Positions 44,293 to 55,556 of a stretch of DNA of 64,000 nt are shown here, piece after piece. The position numbers and the translations under genes were made by a program. Location: positions 744,001-808,000 of the forward strand of contig JABMLP010000014.1 in assembly GCA_013176395.1 (NCBI GenBank), written 5' to 3'. Source of the stretch: Venturia oleaginea. Taxonomy: Eukaryota; Ascomycota; Dothideomycetes; Venturiales; Venturiaceae. Position 1 is the first letter of the stretch; the number at the start of each line of letters is the position of its first letter. The notes beneath the pieces are model-generated. The model was not told the DNA's origin, ran no database searches, and saw nothing but the letters and a program-made list of their open reading frames with translations.

Positions 44293-45189
44293 GAAATCAG
44301 ACGCTGTCGTAAGGTAGGGAGGAGAAATGGGTGAGGATGTATCGTGTCTCGTGAGCTTGTCGTATTTCGTAAGCTTAATTGTATCCAATGAGATTGTCGT
44401 GCTGGTGGTTCGTACGATCGTGATGCGTGATTCTTCCAATTATCGTGATGCGTGCCTCGTGGATCAGTACCCAATACAAAAGCAAAGTAGCGATCGTGAT
44501 CTCGATTAGTTCTCTCGCAAACGGAGATATCAAAAATTAGACGACTGATGAGGAAAAGAAGGGAACAGCCCTACGAGGCAGGCACTGGAGGATATACAGC
44601 GAAGCGTAATCAGGCTTCCTTCAGACTTGTTTCTCACCACGATACCTTACAAATTCTCTGAAGCTCGCTACTATGGGAGACAGAAGATCCGAAGAGGACA
44701 TCCCGAGCTGTGACAACGAGTAGCTCAGTGCCAGGTTTGATCTTCCCGGATGACAGGCGGGCGGTGCGTTCCAACACATGGTTTAGACCAGATATGGATC
44801 CTATCCGTCATTCGAAGCAGTCATGGGAACATCACAAGACCCGCAGATTAATCCGAAAAGGGGAATGTCTGGGAAGGCTCATGGGATGATTTCGATCTTG
44901 AAACCGGATTTTTGGTTGGTGGCACGCCGATCAGATCGTGGTTGAGTCGGAGCGGTAGAGCTGAAACACGCATGTTCAGAGGATGGGTGCTGAAAGTTAG
45001 TGGGTGCCCCCCCTCACCAATCTTTGGAGCGATTCAGAGGCCTTGGCAAAACATCGCCCCATCGATGAAGCACCACCTGCATAATCACCCGCACCTTGCA
45101 CAACGCCATGGCTGGATTAATGTGTTCCATGAAAATATCATGCGTACTGCGCACACCCACCGAGAACCTGATACCCCTCGACTGCCCGC
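44293..45189. other. Region downstream of VPS15
   Basis: 3' flank of VPS15. No ORF here with recognisable motifs or splice partners. Confidence 0.3.
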
Positions 45190-48100
45190 CTAAGAAAAGA
45201 CGTAAATCAATCCGGACCGATCGACGCTCACTACCATCCCGTATGGAGACTCCAGAAGCGCAACATCTGTCACAGTATCAAGGTGACTTTTGAGCAGATG
45301 CTGTTGTTGCATCGAGATGATACTGCTCCTTGCCTTGTCTCGTCCCGATCTCTTCCCAGCGCTCCCGGCCACGGCCCCTCTCGCTGGACTTGCGACTGGT
45401 GTACTCGCCATGGTCGATCCCGAAATAGGCGGCGGTGGTGATAGAGTCTCCGACACGACTGTGAGATCGTGGCTGGGCTGTGATACTGCATATGATGGCC
45501 TGCCCTCTTCTAGTTCCATTCCACTAACAACCATAGAGGACTCGTGCCTATTCGAGTCCCAAAATCGGACCTTCCAGTCAGGCCCTGCTGATACGAAAAA
45601 GTAAAACCGCGGGTCGCTACCTTCCAGAATGTGCAGACCCATGGCGATTGCTCGAATGCCACGATCCATCCCAGCATTGCTGCTTGGTTCTGAAGATGCT
45701 GCGAAGCGCCCAAGCATTCCACCAGATCGCTCTTCGTCATTCTCGATAAGTTTGTACCCTTTGATGTTCTCCTTGCTGAGACCAGTGCGATAGACGTTGG
45801 TACAAAGGGTTTTCTCCATATCCCAGATGGTGACTTCTCCTTGCCCTGTTCCGCCTGCAATTGCGACTTTGTGCTGCCGGGTGCTTTTGCTCGGCACTAG
45901 TGAGATGCGGTGAATTGGTGAGCCGGCCGGAAAGCCCCATGCTTTCAGCCGCAACTTGAAGCGTAGATCCCAAAGCTCAAGAATGCCATGACTCGTTCCT
46001 ACTAGGAGCCAGTGGTGTTTTTTGTCGACACAGAAACAGAGAGGGGTACCATGATGGAGCGGGTTGTTGAGCACATAGAGCTCACTCATAGTCCGAAGCT
46101 CCAACGCCACGATTCGACACTTGTTAGTGGCCAAGATCAGAACAGAGGTGGTTCCCTCTTTAAAGTGCTCACACCAGACGGAATATTCACCATCCGGGAG
46201 GTTGTACTCGCGAATGGTCCGCAGTTTCCCATATCGAGGAGAATTCTGCGATGATTCGTCGTGTTTCTGAGCGAAATCTACACGAACAATATTCACGCTG
46301 CCGTCACTGCCAGTAGTGACAAAGCAGTGTGTACCTTCAATGAAGGTGAGGCTTGTAACTTTTGCGCCAGGTGCATGCTTGTAGGTGTGTCGCGAGCGAT
46401 GAGTGGTATTGCGTTCCAATCGTGAAGTGTCCCACACTTTGACCATGCCATCGTCTGCGCCAGTAATGAAAAAAGAGTGGTCCACAGCAACGACAACACG
46501 ATTGATAGCCGCTGTGTGTTCGCCCAAAAAGGCAACAAGGTTTCCATCCGGTCGCCAGGGGCCTGCTGCTGCCTGACCACCAGCTCGCTTTATGGGCTTT
46601 TTATGGTGTGAGACTGTTGGGCCGAATTCTACGTAGTCAATTGGATAGGTATCCAGATATAGAGAATCTAACAGATGCAGTACGGTGGGATCATTTCCAG
46701 AATAGTTGTGAGCAGTTAGTTGTTTTGTTCGCGGTGAATTGCGAAGGACAGCATCCTTTGGCGGTCCGAGATGTGAAGTTCGTTTTACTTCACGCCCAGA
46801 AGCACCAGCTGCGACTTGTCCGAAAGCATTCTCTTGCGTAAAGCCAAGCTCTGCAATTGCTTTGCCTCCCGCTTCTACGCGGCCCATCAAATTTATTGCA
46901 CTACCCTTTCGTGTTATAGGGTGGTTGTGGTCGGTGAGTCTGAAGCTGGCTTGTGAGTTAATCGATGAAGCCACTGTTGGGCCAGACATTGGGCTCAATG
47001 CACTCTTCGGTTTGGGGACATCAAGTCCGGTCGGACTCCGCAGGCGCACATCTGCATCGTGAGACGCCACCGGACGAGAGGTGACAGTTACAGGATTTGG
47101 TTGAGGTGGAGTCGCACGACCTCCATCCTGGGCGGCGAGATTGTTGCTAGCACTGGATTGCGAAGTGGCATCTTGAAGAGCTTCTGCAATCGCACGATGT
47201 CTTAGATTGTTGCCATTCTGCCGCCGTGCCGTCTGCTTGTATTTATCAGGGTCTTGGTCAAAGACGACGTTATTCATCGTGGCCTTGACCGAACTCAACT
47301 GAATCACCGCATTCAGCTGAGAAGGAGTTGATCCTGCGTCCACTTGCGATTTCCTATGGGCGACTCGCCAGATAAATTCGCGCAAGGCGACCAGTTTGGA
47401 ATTCATCTTCATGTTCCATGCCAGCATTCCGAAGACGCTGTATCCACTGCTCATCCTCTTCATTCTTAGGAATTCGATTGAACGCTCTGGGCCCAAGATT
47501 CTGACCCGAGATTGTGGGCAAGTTATGGTCGCCAGCGCCAAAGGTGAATGTGCGTTGTAGTTGGGCCGCTTTCCAAAACACTCCCTTTTCGGTCTTGAGA
47601 GACCACGTCAGAGCCATGTCGAAGACGAGGCGAGGCATGGGCTTTTTGAGCATATCAAGCAGCACCAACTCCGAGAGATCTGAAGGTGTTGTAATAAGAT
47701 AGACTTTGATCAGTGGTATGATGATGCCGTGGCGATCCGCTACTGTAAGATACTTCGAAGCGGCCGAAATAAATTCTACTGCAGCTTCACGGATCCAAGA
47801 GTTGGGGTGCATCGAGAATCGGCCCACGATGTCAACAAGCTCCCATGTCGTTGATCGCTGGAATAGACCAAGCCCTGCTATGGCTGAAAACGACCTCAAC
47901 ACTCGCTCAATCACAGTTTCCTCTGGATCGGTCAACGACTGGATCATTAAAGGAAGAATGAACTCCTCCAGACTAGGTCCTCCAACATAGGTGGCGACGC
48001 CAACAATGGTTTCGAAGAAGGCGCATTTCAGCTCCCAATCGCGATCGTTGAGATAAGTGTTCAGATGACTCAAGATCACGTCGTTGGCTCGAGTACTTCC

Positions 48101-50053
48101 GAAGAAGACGCACAGTGTTGAGATCGAACCCAAAAATGCTCGACGGACAGAAGTATCGGTATCTGTCAAAAGAGCCGTAGTGTGCGCTTCGAATTGGGCC
48201 ATGAGATCGCTTCGGGCAGAATCGTAAAGGCTCTGGTAGTGCTGGTATGACGAGCTTGTAAGTTTTCCAACTTCCGAATGACTGCTTCCTGCAAGAGAGC
48301 CTTCAGATCGCAGAGCTTGCATCATATCTAGAAATCTTGATGCCGTTGCTGCGAGGCTGGAGAGGCAAGAGGCGTACGTAGCTCGAAGCCAGGTGCTGGG
48401 ATTTTTCTTTGGCGACAAGACATGAGTCGTCAGGCGCAGCAAGATATATTCTGGGAATATGTAAGCATTTACAGCAGTGAGCGTGTGAACGAGCTCCAGC
48501 TGCAAATTGGTAAGCGGTTACATTTCAAGCCTACTCCAGGACAGAACGTACCAGTTGAGTGATTGCACGAAGGGTTGCAACCTTGACAGCGTCGGTCTGG
48601 TCATCATTGAGCAGCTCCATGTAGAACGGTAGAATGCGATCAAGCTTCACTTCGTCAAGAACACGTTCGGCAAACGCCAGCATTAGTTCAATGGCTCTCA
48701 GCCTGGCAGTTGCGCGAGCTGTGCTGCGAACGGATGCCTCTACAAGAGTCAAGAAGAGCAAGCTGCCATTATCGGCCGGTTTATGAATTAACGCGGATGC
48801 TTGATGACGATTGTTTGGAATGTCGATCTGCAAGGGAAAGAGATTCGCTCTTGTCCCAGACGCAGGCTTTTGGTCTTGCTCTGTTTTCTGGCCAGTATCA
48901 AATCCAAGAAAGAACGAGACCTTGTCAAAATCGAGGTAGACTCGATCGATTCGATCATCAGCCTCACCAAGGTTCTCCTGACCCGCAGTGATAGGACGCT
49001 GTCCAGACGTGGGATCCGTGATGAGATTCATATACTGATGGAGAAAACTATAGAAGTATTCCGGGAATGCGCGCTGCTTCCAGAAATCCAAGTACTCTTC
49101 TGCTGAGTAACGATCTTGCGGATCTAGCTGAATCATATGTGCGATCATGTCTCGAATGTCCTTGTCTTTGATGTTGTCTAGATGTGCACTTGGGTCGTAT
49201 TCTTTTGAACGGTATTTGAAAAGTTGAGCCAGCGAAAAGATTGGAGCTTCCACGAAGAGTTCAGCGATGACGCATCCAACACTGAAAATGTCCATGGCCC
49301 AGTTGAGTTGGCTCTTGCCGGCATAGTCTTCTCCAGGCCGCAGAAAACGTTCTGGGGCAAGGTAACATGTTCGCCTAGCCGAAGATGATGAAGAAGTATC
49401 GAAAAAGAAGTTAAAGTCAGCAGGATTGTCCTCTGGCAAATATGTTGGTTTGTATGCAGATGAGAAGTCTGTCAGAAATAGCCAGTTCCACGAAGTGACC
49501 AGGATATTCTCAGTCTTGATATCGCCGTGGAATAGGTTCTTTGCGTGGCAGTCTCTCACAGCACACAAAAGCTGAAAGGCCAGCCACTTTTTCTCTATCG
49601 GGTCCAGAAATGGCCGAGTGCTGATGATGTGAGTAGAAATTTCATAATACCAGACAAAGGATCCTACCTCATACGGTCATAAAGCGAGCTATGTATGTAT
49701 TGTCGTACAAGATAGCCAGCCATGCCAGTTTGCTGTATTCGATGATATCCCAAAGCGTTTGGAATATCCGAGAGCTCCTTTCTCTCGACTATCAACGTTA
49801 TCAGCCTCAAAATTTCTAATGGAGATGGATACGACTAACTGTTCAGCTCCTGCACGTATTCATCCCATTTCGTGTTCGGCGATGGCTTCATAACTATCTT
49901 TGCAACAACAACACCATCTTTCCGGCGAGCACGAATGCATTTCATGAATCGAGCATTGCCCAAAGATTTCTCGAACTCTAGGTCCGAAAGTTCTGGTACA
50001 TCAATAGTTGCGGAGCCAGCCGACAGGCTTGTTAAGGAGTAGCCTTGGCCCAT
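45190..50053 (-). CDS. VPS15: Vps15, regulatory protein kinase of the PI3-kinase Vps34
   Basis: Exons 50053-49840, 49788-49668, 49620-48552 and 48499-45190, about 1570 residues if one extra base is ignored. Vps15 anchors and activates the class III PI3-kinase Vps34 on endosomes and autophagosomes. The N-terminus MGQGYS has Gly2 for myristoylation. The kinase domain has HGDIKTENIL and a DFS in place of DFG, followed by YLPEDNPADF and APERF, all typical of the family. HEAT repeats follow (about 47.4-48.5 kb), then a linker and seven-bladed WD40 repeats to the C-terminus (ending SGLIYVFS). The reading frame shifts at about 47398 between EHEDEF and KLVALREFIWRVA, a block conserved in the family, so an extra C is present there. 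Either a sequencing error or a real lesion. Confidence 0.92.
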
Positions 50054-50384
50054 GTTGTTGACGTGTGAGTGCTCTCACTCAGATTATGGTTGTATGGTCA
50101 TCGCCTGGAGTTGCCATTTCCTGGTTCAAATATGGGCATCTCGAGTTCCTGAAGCTGAAACGATCAGAGTCGTCTGGAAGAGTAAAGGTATGGAAGGCGA
50201 GGGGCTTCAAGTCACGGTTGCATGCCAACACCTAGCACGAGTCATGTCTCATATCTGCCTTATCCATCTTTGGCCGCACCTGTTCAAGCGCTTTGTTCAC
50301 TCACTACAGGAACAATTACATAGCACGATGGATTTCCTGCGTCCGGCTGGTCTACAGTAGATCCGTTGTGGAACCAACGCCGAT
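50054..50384. promoter_or_regulatory. Divergent promoter region of VPS15 and ALG2
   Basis: The 331 bp between the start codons of the two divergent genes must hold both promoters. I see no TATA box or other clear element. Shared regulation is possible but is inference only. Confidence 0.45.
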
Positions 50385-51868
50385 ATGAACATCGTCTTCT
50401 TTCACCCCGATCTAGGAATTGGTGGCGCCGAACGCCTGGTAATAGACGCTGCTGTTGGTCTTCAGAATAGAGGACACAAAGTCACAATCTTCACCTCCTA
50501 CTGCGATCCAAAGCATTGCTTCGACGAGGCCCGCGACGGTAAGCTCTCTCCACGCCGGCTAATCACGTACACACACTCATCCCACGAGAAGGAAGCTGAG
50601 TAAAGCTTTCTAGGAACCCTCGATGTTCGTGTACGAGGCAACACGATAATACCCTCTTCCTTTCTTGGACGATTCTCAATATTATGCGCTATTCTGCGCC
50701 AGTTACACCTTATACTACAGATCACTGTATTCTCCTCGGAGCTTGCGCTGCTCAAACCTTCGGCTTTTTTGGTGGATCAATTGAGTGCTGGGATACCACT
50801 TATCCGATATGTCTATCCTCCAGCACGCGTCCTGTTCTACTGCCATTTTCCAGACAAGCTTCTCGCAAAGAAAGGTGGACTGCTCAAATCACTGTACAGG
50901 GGACCGTTTGATTGGATAGAGAGTTGGAGCACAGGATGTAGCGATGGCATTGTGGTCAACAGCAAGTTCACGAGGAGGGTCTTTGACCAGGCATTTCCTA
51001 GACTGAAGGGACGAGAACCAGCAGTCGTATATCCATGCGTCGACACAGCGCCGGCGGAATTCAAAGAAGAAGGCGACAATCAGCTATGGGATGGTCTGAA
51101 GGTCTTCTTGAGTATCAACCGATTTGAGCGCAAAAAAGACGTAGGATTGGCTCTCAAGGCATACGCAGGTTTATCTGTAGCAGAAAGAGCAGGAACAAGA
51201 CTAGTTCTCGCTGGTAAGTCTATACTCGATCCCAAGCTTACTACCAAATATTGACAACCCCAGGTGGCTACGACCGTCGAGTATCAGAAAACGTCTCCTA
51301 CCACGCCGAGCTCGAAGCTCTAGCCGACTCCTTGAAGCTCAAACACGCAACCCTCAAAACAGTCGTCAGCGCCCACATCCTCCCTTCAGACATCTCCGTC
51401 CTATTCCTCCTCTCCGTACCGAATACCCTCAAAGCAACTCTGCTCTCCAGAGCAAGCCTCCTGATATACACACCGCGAAACGAACATTTTGGCATCGTGC
51501 CTTTAGAAGCAATGCTGGCAGGTGTCCCTGTTATGGCAGCAAACGAAGGTGGGCCGACAGAAACAGTCGTCGATGGAGAAACAGGTTGGCTGCGAGACGT
51601 CTCGAAACCTGGAGAATGGACAAAAGTCATGAGTCAAGTTCTCACCAGCTTGGATTCGGCCGCTCTGAGGACAATGGGAGATGAGGGCCGTAAGAGAGTG
51701 GTAGACATCTTCTCTAAGGAGACAATGGCACAGAGGTTCGAAGATGAGATAAAAGGACTTTCAAGTGTGGAACGACCACGGTTGTCACCGTTCAGTGGGG
51801 ACGATGTCATGCTTCTGGGAGCTATCTTGTTCCTTATACCGGCTTTTATATGGAAAATCTTCAACTAG
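50385..51868 (+). CDS. ALG2: Alg2, alpha-1,3/1,6-mannosyltransferase of N-glycan synthesis
   Basis: Exons 50385-50538, 50614-51213 and 51264-51868 give 452 residues. Alg2 adds the second and third mannose (alpha-1,3 then alpha-1,6) to the dolichol-linked core on the cytosolic face of the ER. The family GT4 start MNIVFFHPDLGIGGAERLVID is present, then VTIFTSYCD, the YVYPPARVLFYCHFPDKLL block, VNSKFTRRVF, the INRFERKKD motif, and the E-x7-E nucleotide-sugar motif in NEHFGIVPLEAMLAGVPV. The C-terminus has a hydrophobic anchor (MLLGAILFLIPAFIWKIF). Both introns are in phase 1 and 50-75 nt long. Confidence 0.93.
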
Positions 51869-52151
51869 AAGGCATCACAGCGCGACCTCCAATTCATGCC
51901 AATGTCTCCCTGTTTGCAAGTCGAAATTTCCAACCTCAGAAGTCCCCTAATCCGATATTGATGGCGCTAAATTTCCGGGGGCAACCCGGAAATAGGCAAA
52001 ATCGCATTAGACTTTGCGATATTGATCTCACAATGCACAGGTTAAGCTTATGGCAATTGTGCCGTGGGAGAATCTTTGATCAAGAGCGCCATTGCGATGC
52101 CAACAAAGAGTATCTCTGATTACGTTCGTTCCTTCCGCTTTTCTACCCGCC
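51869..52151. other. Short region between convergent ALG2 and quinone oxidoreductase genes
   Basis: 3' ends of two convergent genes. ORFs here are shadows. Nothing else seen. Confidence 0.4.
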
Positions 52152-53256
52152 TTATGGCTTTAACAGCAGCTTGCCAGTTGTTTTCCTTCCTTCGAGATCT
52201 TCTTGCGCCCTTGCGGCCTCCTTCAATGGATAGATCTCATGGATCTTGATGTCCAATTTTCCTTGCTCAATGAAGTCTAGCAGCTCCTTTGTGTAGGTCT
52301 CGAATTCTTCTCGTGTAGCAAGGTATCCGAAGAGCGAAGGTCGAAGGAGCTTGATGTTCTTCGTAGAAAGACGACTACACAAATTAGGCCCGGCTTCAGC
52401 AACTAATCAGATAGGGGAGACTTAACGCGATAGTAAAAGGTGGTACAGCACCACTCGCATTCCCATAGCTAACCATACTACCCTTCCTCGCCACACATTC
52501 AAAACTCTTCTCAAACGTCGCCTTACCAACGCCATCAAACACAGCAATAACACCGGCTCCATCGGTTACTTCCTTGACCTTTGGCGCAAAATCATCTGTG
52601 CTGTAGTCAATTACTACATCGACCCCTTTACTCTTCACCAGCTCGATTTTGGTCGTTGAACACGTCGCGATCACCTTCACGCCCACAGCTTTGAGAAGCT
52701 GAATAAGTAGAAGACCCACCCCGCCTGCGGCAGCGTGAACAAGGACCCAATCTCCGGACTTGACGAGGTGTGCTTCGCGAATCAATGTGAGCGCAGTAAG
52801 ACCTTGCAGCAGACTGGCTGCGGCATCGGAGGTAGAGACGGACGATGGAATTTTGTAGACGGTTTGGGAGGGAGCGGCGGTGTATTCTGCGTATGTTGTG
52901 CTTGAGAGGGCTACGACGCGGTCGCCGACTGCGAGGGAGTGGGTGTTTCCTGGGCCAACCTTTTGGATTACGCCGCTGGATTCGCGGCCGAGGATGTAGG
53001 GGAGGTTGGGGGCTGGGTAGAGGCCTGAGCGGAAGTATCTAGATACACATGGTTGTTAGCATGGGAGAGTTGGGCTGGCTTGGGGATTGGGGGAGACAAA
53101 CGTATCAATGAAATTCACGCCCACGTATTCATTCTTTACCAGCACTTCTCCTTCTTTCGGCACTGGGATTGGTAGATCTGCTTTAAATTGGAGGACTTCT
53201 ATTCCTCCTGTTTTTTCGATGATAATTCCCTCCATGGTCGTGGGAAGGGAGGACAT
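52152..53256 (-). CDS. Quinone oxidoreductase (zeta-crystallin family)
   Basis: Exons 53256-53102, 53038-52427 and 52374-52152 give 329 residues, the usual length for the family. The enzyme reduces quinones with NADPH in one-electron steps. The GroES-like half has VLVKNEYVGVNFIDTYFRSG and a GRESSGV segment without the zinc ligands, typical of quinone reductases rather than alcohol dehydrogenases. The Rossmann half has the dinucleotide motif HAAAGGVGLLLIQLLKAVG and IATCSTTKIELVKSKGVD, followed by FDGVGKATFEKS. I start at the ATG at 53256 (MSSLPTTMEG). The frame is open upstream with an R/S/T-rich presequence-like stretch preceded by an acceptor-like TAG, so a mitochondrial form from an upstream exon is possible. 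Confidence 0.88.
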
Positions 53257-53895
53257 TGTTCGTGCTGCTGCTGCGGAGTGCGGTTTTCCTAGCTGGGAAG
53301 TGAGAGCTGTGAGACGTTTTGTGGTTGCGAGGAGACGAGAGGTTGCACGATAGACATGAAATGGCAATGGAATTGAATTGGACTGAGCTATGGAGTTAGT
53401 ATGTACGAACAATTAAGAGACATGGTTGTTCAATTGTTGATTGAGTGCTTTGTAAACAGAGCATTGCGTCAGGCGTAGATCGAATGAGGGGCTGCGGAAA
53501 AGAGCCGTGCATGGGTGTCGAAGACGGATGTTACGCCTCCACGCCAGTGACACCTGGGAACCTTTCTCTCTCCGGAGTTTAAAAGAGCCAGAGTAATAAC
53601 GCACGTATAAAGCTTCTATTTCCCTCGTACGTTTAACCCGTACGGAGAAGCGACTTTCTAACTTTACGAAAGGATTCTTTCTCTATCTTATAGATACGAA
53701 AGCCTGTTACCTTAGACCCTACGGCCTCGGTATTTTTACGGTAAGATATTAACCCTTAGGTAGCTACTAATAACTTAGGTTTTACGGTTTAGAATCGAGA
53801 GAAAAGAGATACCCTCGTCTATTCTCTTTCGTGGTAAGATAGGGGAGGTAATAAGAGAGAGAGATCCTTCCCGGACTATCCCCAATCTTAAGTCT
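53257..53895. other. Upstream of the oxidoreductase; AT-rich degenerate DNA
   Basis: The promoter of the oxidoreductase and then, from about 53600, sequence rich in TACG, CTTA and TAGGTA words that looks mutation-scarred, possibly a RIP-altered repeat. No gene supported. Confidence 0.3.
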
Positions 53896-54150
53896 TGTCA
53901 CGGTACGACCGCGGACAAGTCCTTCCCGCCGTTGGGGTGGCCCAACGGCACGTGATCAAGGCAGAACCGGAGTTTTGCCGAGGAAAGGTTTTAAAGCCTA
54001 CGTGGCTTCAACCAATTCGTAGCTCTTTGAGCTACGTCCTGTCGTTAAACCTGCCTGTTAGTTTGTCTACCAGTTCGTATATAGCCTGTTGAATGATACC
54101 TGTTCCTGCTGCTGCTCCTTCCTCCTGATACCCGAACCCGCCCCGTGACA
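53896..54150. repeat. Solo LTR, 255 bp, with target duplication AGTCT
   Basis: Begins TGTCACGG and ends CCGTGACA, perfect 8-bp inverted termini with TG..CA ends. The 5 bp before it (53891-53895) and after it (54151-54155) are both AGTCT, the target duplication expected from LTR-retrotransposon integration. No internal element follows, so the rest was lost by recombination between LTRs. A GTATATAG box lies at about 54077. Confidence 0.9.
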
Positions 54151-55104
54151 AGTCTATACTTATAGATATTTAACAGATTGCTTAAGATAGGAGGTAGGGC
54201 GGGGTATCTAGGACGGATTACTAGATACGCCTGTTACAGATCACCTCAAGACCGAAGAGCAGGGACAACGGGACTTGCAGAGGATGGTTGGATAACAAGA
54301 AGTTGTTGTTAGGACTGATGTGGAGTGGAATCCGTTGGGCGCACAAGAGGGGACTGGTGCAACCAGGTCAGTCCTAAGAGAGAATAGTACGTGCAGGAGT
54401 CACGTGATATTCCCACAGTTCCCACAGCACTTGGCATTGCCCACAGTGTGGGAAGTGTGGGAATACACCTTGGCACCCAGAACCAGAAGGGTATATAGGG
54501 AGGACGTTGGACGGACTTTCCTTTCTCCCTTCGTGGTTATCTCATGTTATGTTTCTCACATAGGAGCTTCTTCAACCTACTACAGTAACGACCTTTTACT
54601 TAGATACAATCAAGCACAAGTCATATGCACACGAAGCAAGCCCACCCCCAACCTTCATACTAACCGACAAGCGTTCAGGATTGATCTGAGGATCAAATCG
54701 GTTAGACGACAATTGAATTGGGAGATACATCGGACGGCTAGGATCTAGTGAGCCTCCAAAGAACCTGAGCAAGGAAAGGTACTTAAGGTAAGTACTTCCA
54801 GACTGATATTGCCCTTACCCCAAACCCGCGGACCAGAACAAGAGAACACAGGTGTCAAGAAGGTCTTGACATAATCAACTGTGTTGAGAAACGAGTTCCC
54901 CGTAACAACGCCCTCCTAGCCTTACCGTCCAAAAAGGAGGAACCGGAACGAGTAGCCTAGAGGTTCGATTTGTTACGCAAAGGCTATTACTCAAGTAATA
55001 TAGCTGGATTTGGCTAATCCGTACAGTGGGGTTCAAATACTCCGGGGCGACAATATCGTATCAAATAAGTGAAGCGAGGTTTGTAAGATATAAGAGTCGT
55101 GAAT
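54151..55104. other. Transposon-derived region, unassigned
   Basis: No host gene supported. The 142-codon plus-strand ORF (54320-54748) has no motif. Features are a 10-bp perfect inverted pair (TTAGGACTGA at 54309, TCAGTCCTAA at 54368), an 18-bp near-perfect inverted pair at 54410-54463, and a TATATA box at about 54492, which together resemble a retroelement promoter (LTR U3). The ends of such an LTR were not found. Confidence 0.35.
54410..54463. repeat. 18-bp inverted repeat upstream of a TATA-like box
   Basis: Arms at 54410-54427 (TTCCCACAGTTCCCACAG) and 54446-54463 pair with two mismatches. Each arm is itself two copies of a TTCCCACA word. It could be a protein-binding operator of the retroelement promoter whose TATATA lies about 30 bp downstream. 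Confidence 0.6.
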
Positions 55105-55280
55105 TGTTATGGGCATGGCCCATGGTTGGTATAGGCTAAGAGCCTAAGCCTGATTGAGTCTAGTGTAGAGACAGAACCTCATTGAGGTTCTCTGTTTGTA
55201 GATATCTTCACTCCTTAACTGAATCTAAACAATCTTTGGCTACGAGTATGCTGCGTCTTTCCAGCTACCGTCCCGTAATA
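55105..55280 (+). repeat. Solo LTR, 176 bp, with target duplication TGAAT
   Basis: Begins TGTTATGGGC and ends CCCGTAATA. Flanked by TGAAT at 55100-55104 and 55281-55285. This fixes the exact ends of the 176-bp LTR family also found at 55369-55544 (inverted) and 59722-59897. The 3' end is TA rather than CA in all three copies, perhaps through a C-to-T change in their common ancestor. Confidence 0.9.
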
Positions 55281-55368
55281 TGAATTATGCTAAGATAACT
55301 GAAGCAATAGCGATGTAACTAAAGAGTACCATGAAAGTAAACTAGAGAGTAGAACTACGAGACCTCTG

Positions 55369-55544
55369 TATTACGGGACGGTAGCTGGAAAGACGCAGCA
55401 TACTCGTAGCCAAAGATTGTTTAGATTCAGTTAAGGAGTGAAGGTATCTACAAACAGAGAACCTCAATGAGGTTCTTTCTCTATACTAGGCTCAATCAGG
55501 CTTAGGCTCTTAGCCTATACCAACCATGGGCCATGCCCATAACA
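55369..55544 (-). repeat. 3' LTR of Ty3 copy 1, 176 bp
   Basis: Inverted relative to the solo LTR at 55105, same length and ends. It starts on the minus strand with TGTTATGGGC at 55544, directly after the polypurine tract. The LTR contains an 8-bp perfect palindromic hairpin (GAACCTCATTGAGGTTC). The outer flank at 55364-55368 is CTCTG, one half of the expected target duplication. Confidence 0.9.
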
Positions 55545-55556
55545 TTACCCCCCTCC

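Noticed and set aside
47706..47990. 94-codon plus-strand ORF
   Set aside because: Shadow of the VPS15 HEAT-repeat exon on the other strand.
53061..53412. Upstream non-ATG extension of the quinone oxidoreductase
   Set aside because: No ATG in frame before 53256 and a stop-bearing frame beyond. Kept only as a possible upstream exon.
54940..55050. tRNA-like signal: A-box-like TAGCCTAGAGG and B-box-like GGTTCAAATACTCC
   Set aside because: The T-stem does not pair around the TTCAAAT loop, the acceptor stem has no partner, and the box spacing is long. Not a tRNA gene; a tRNA-derived relic is possible but unsupported.
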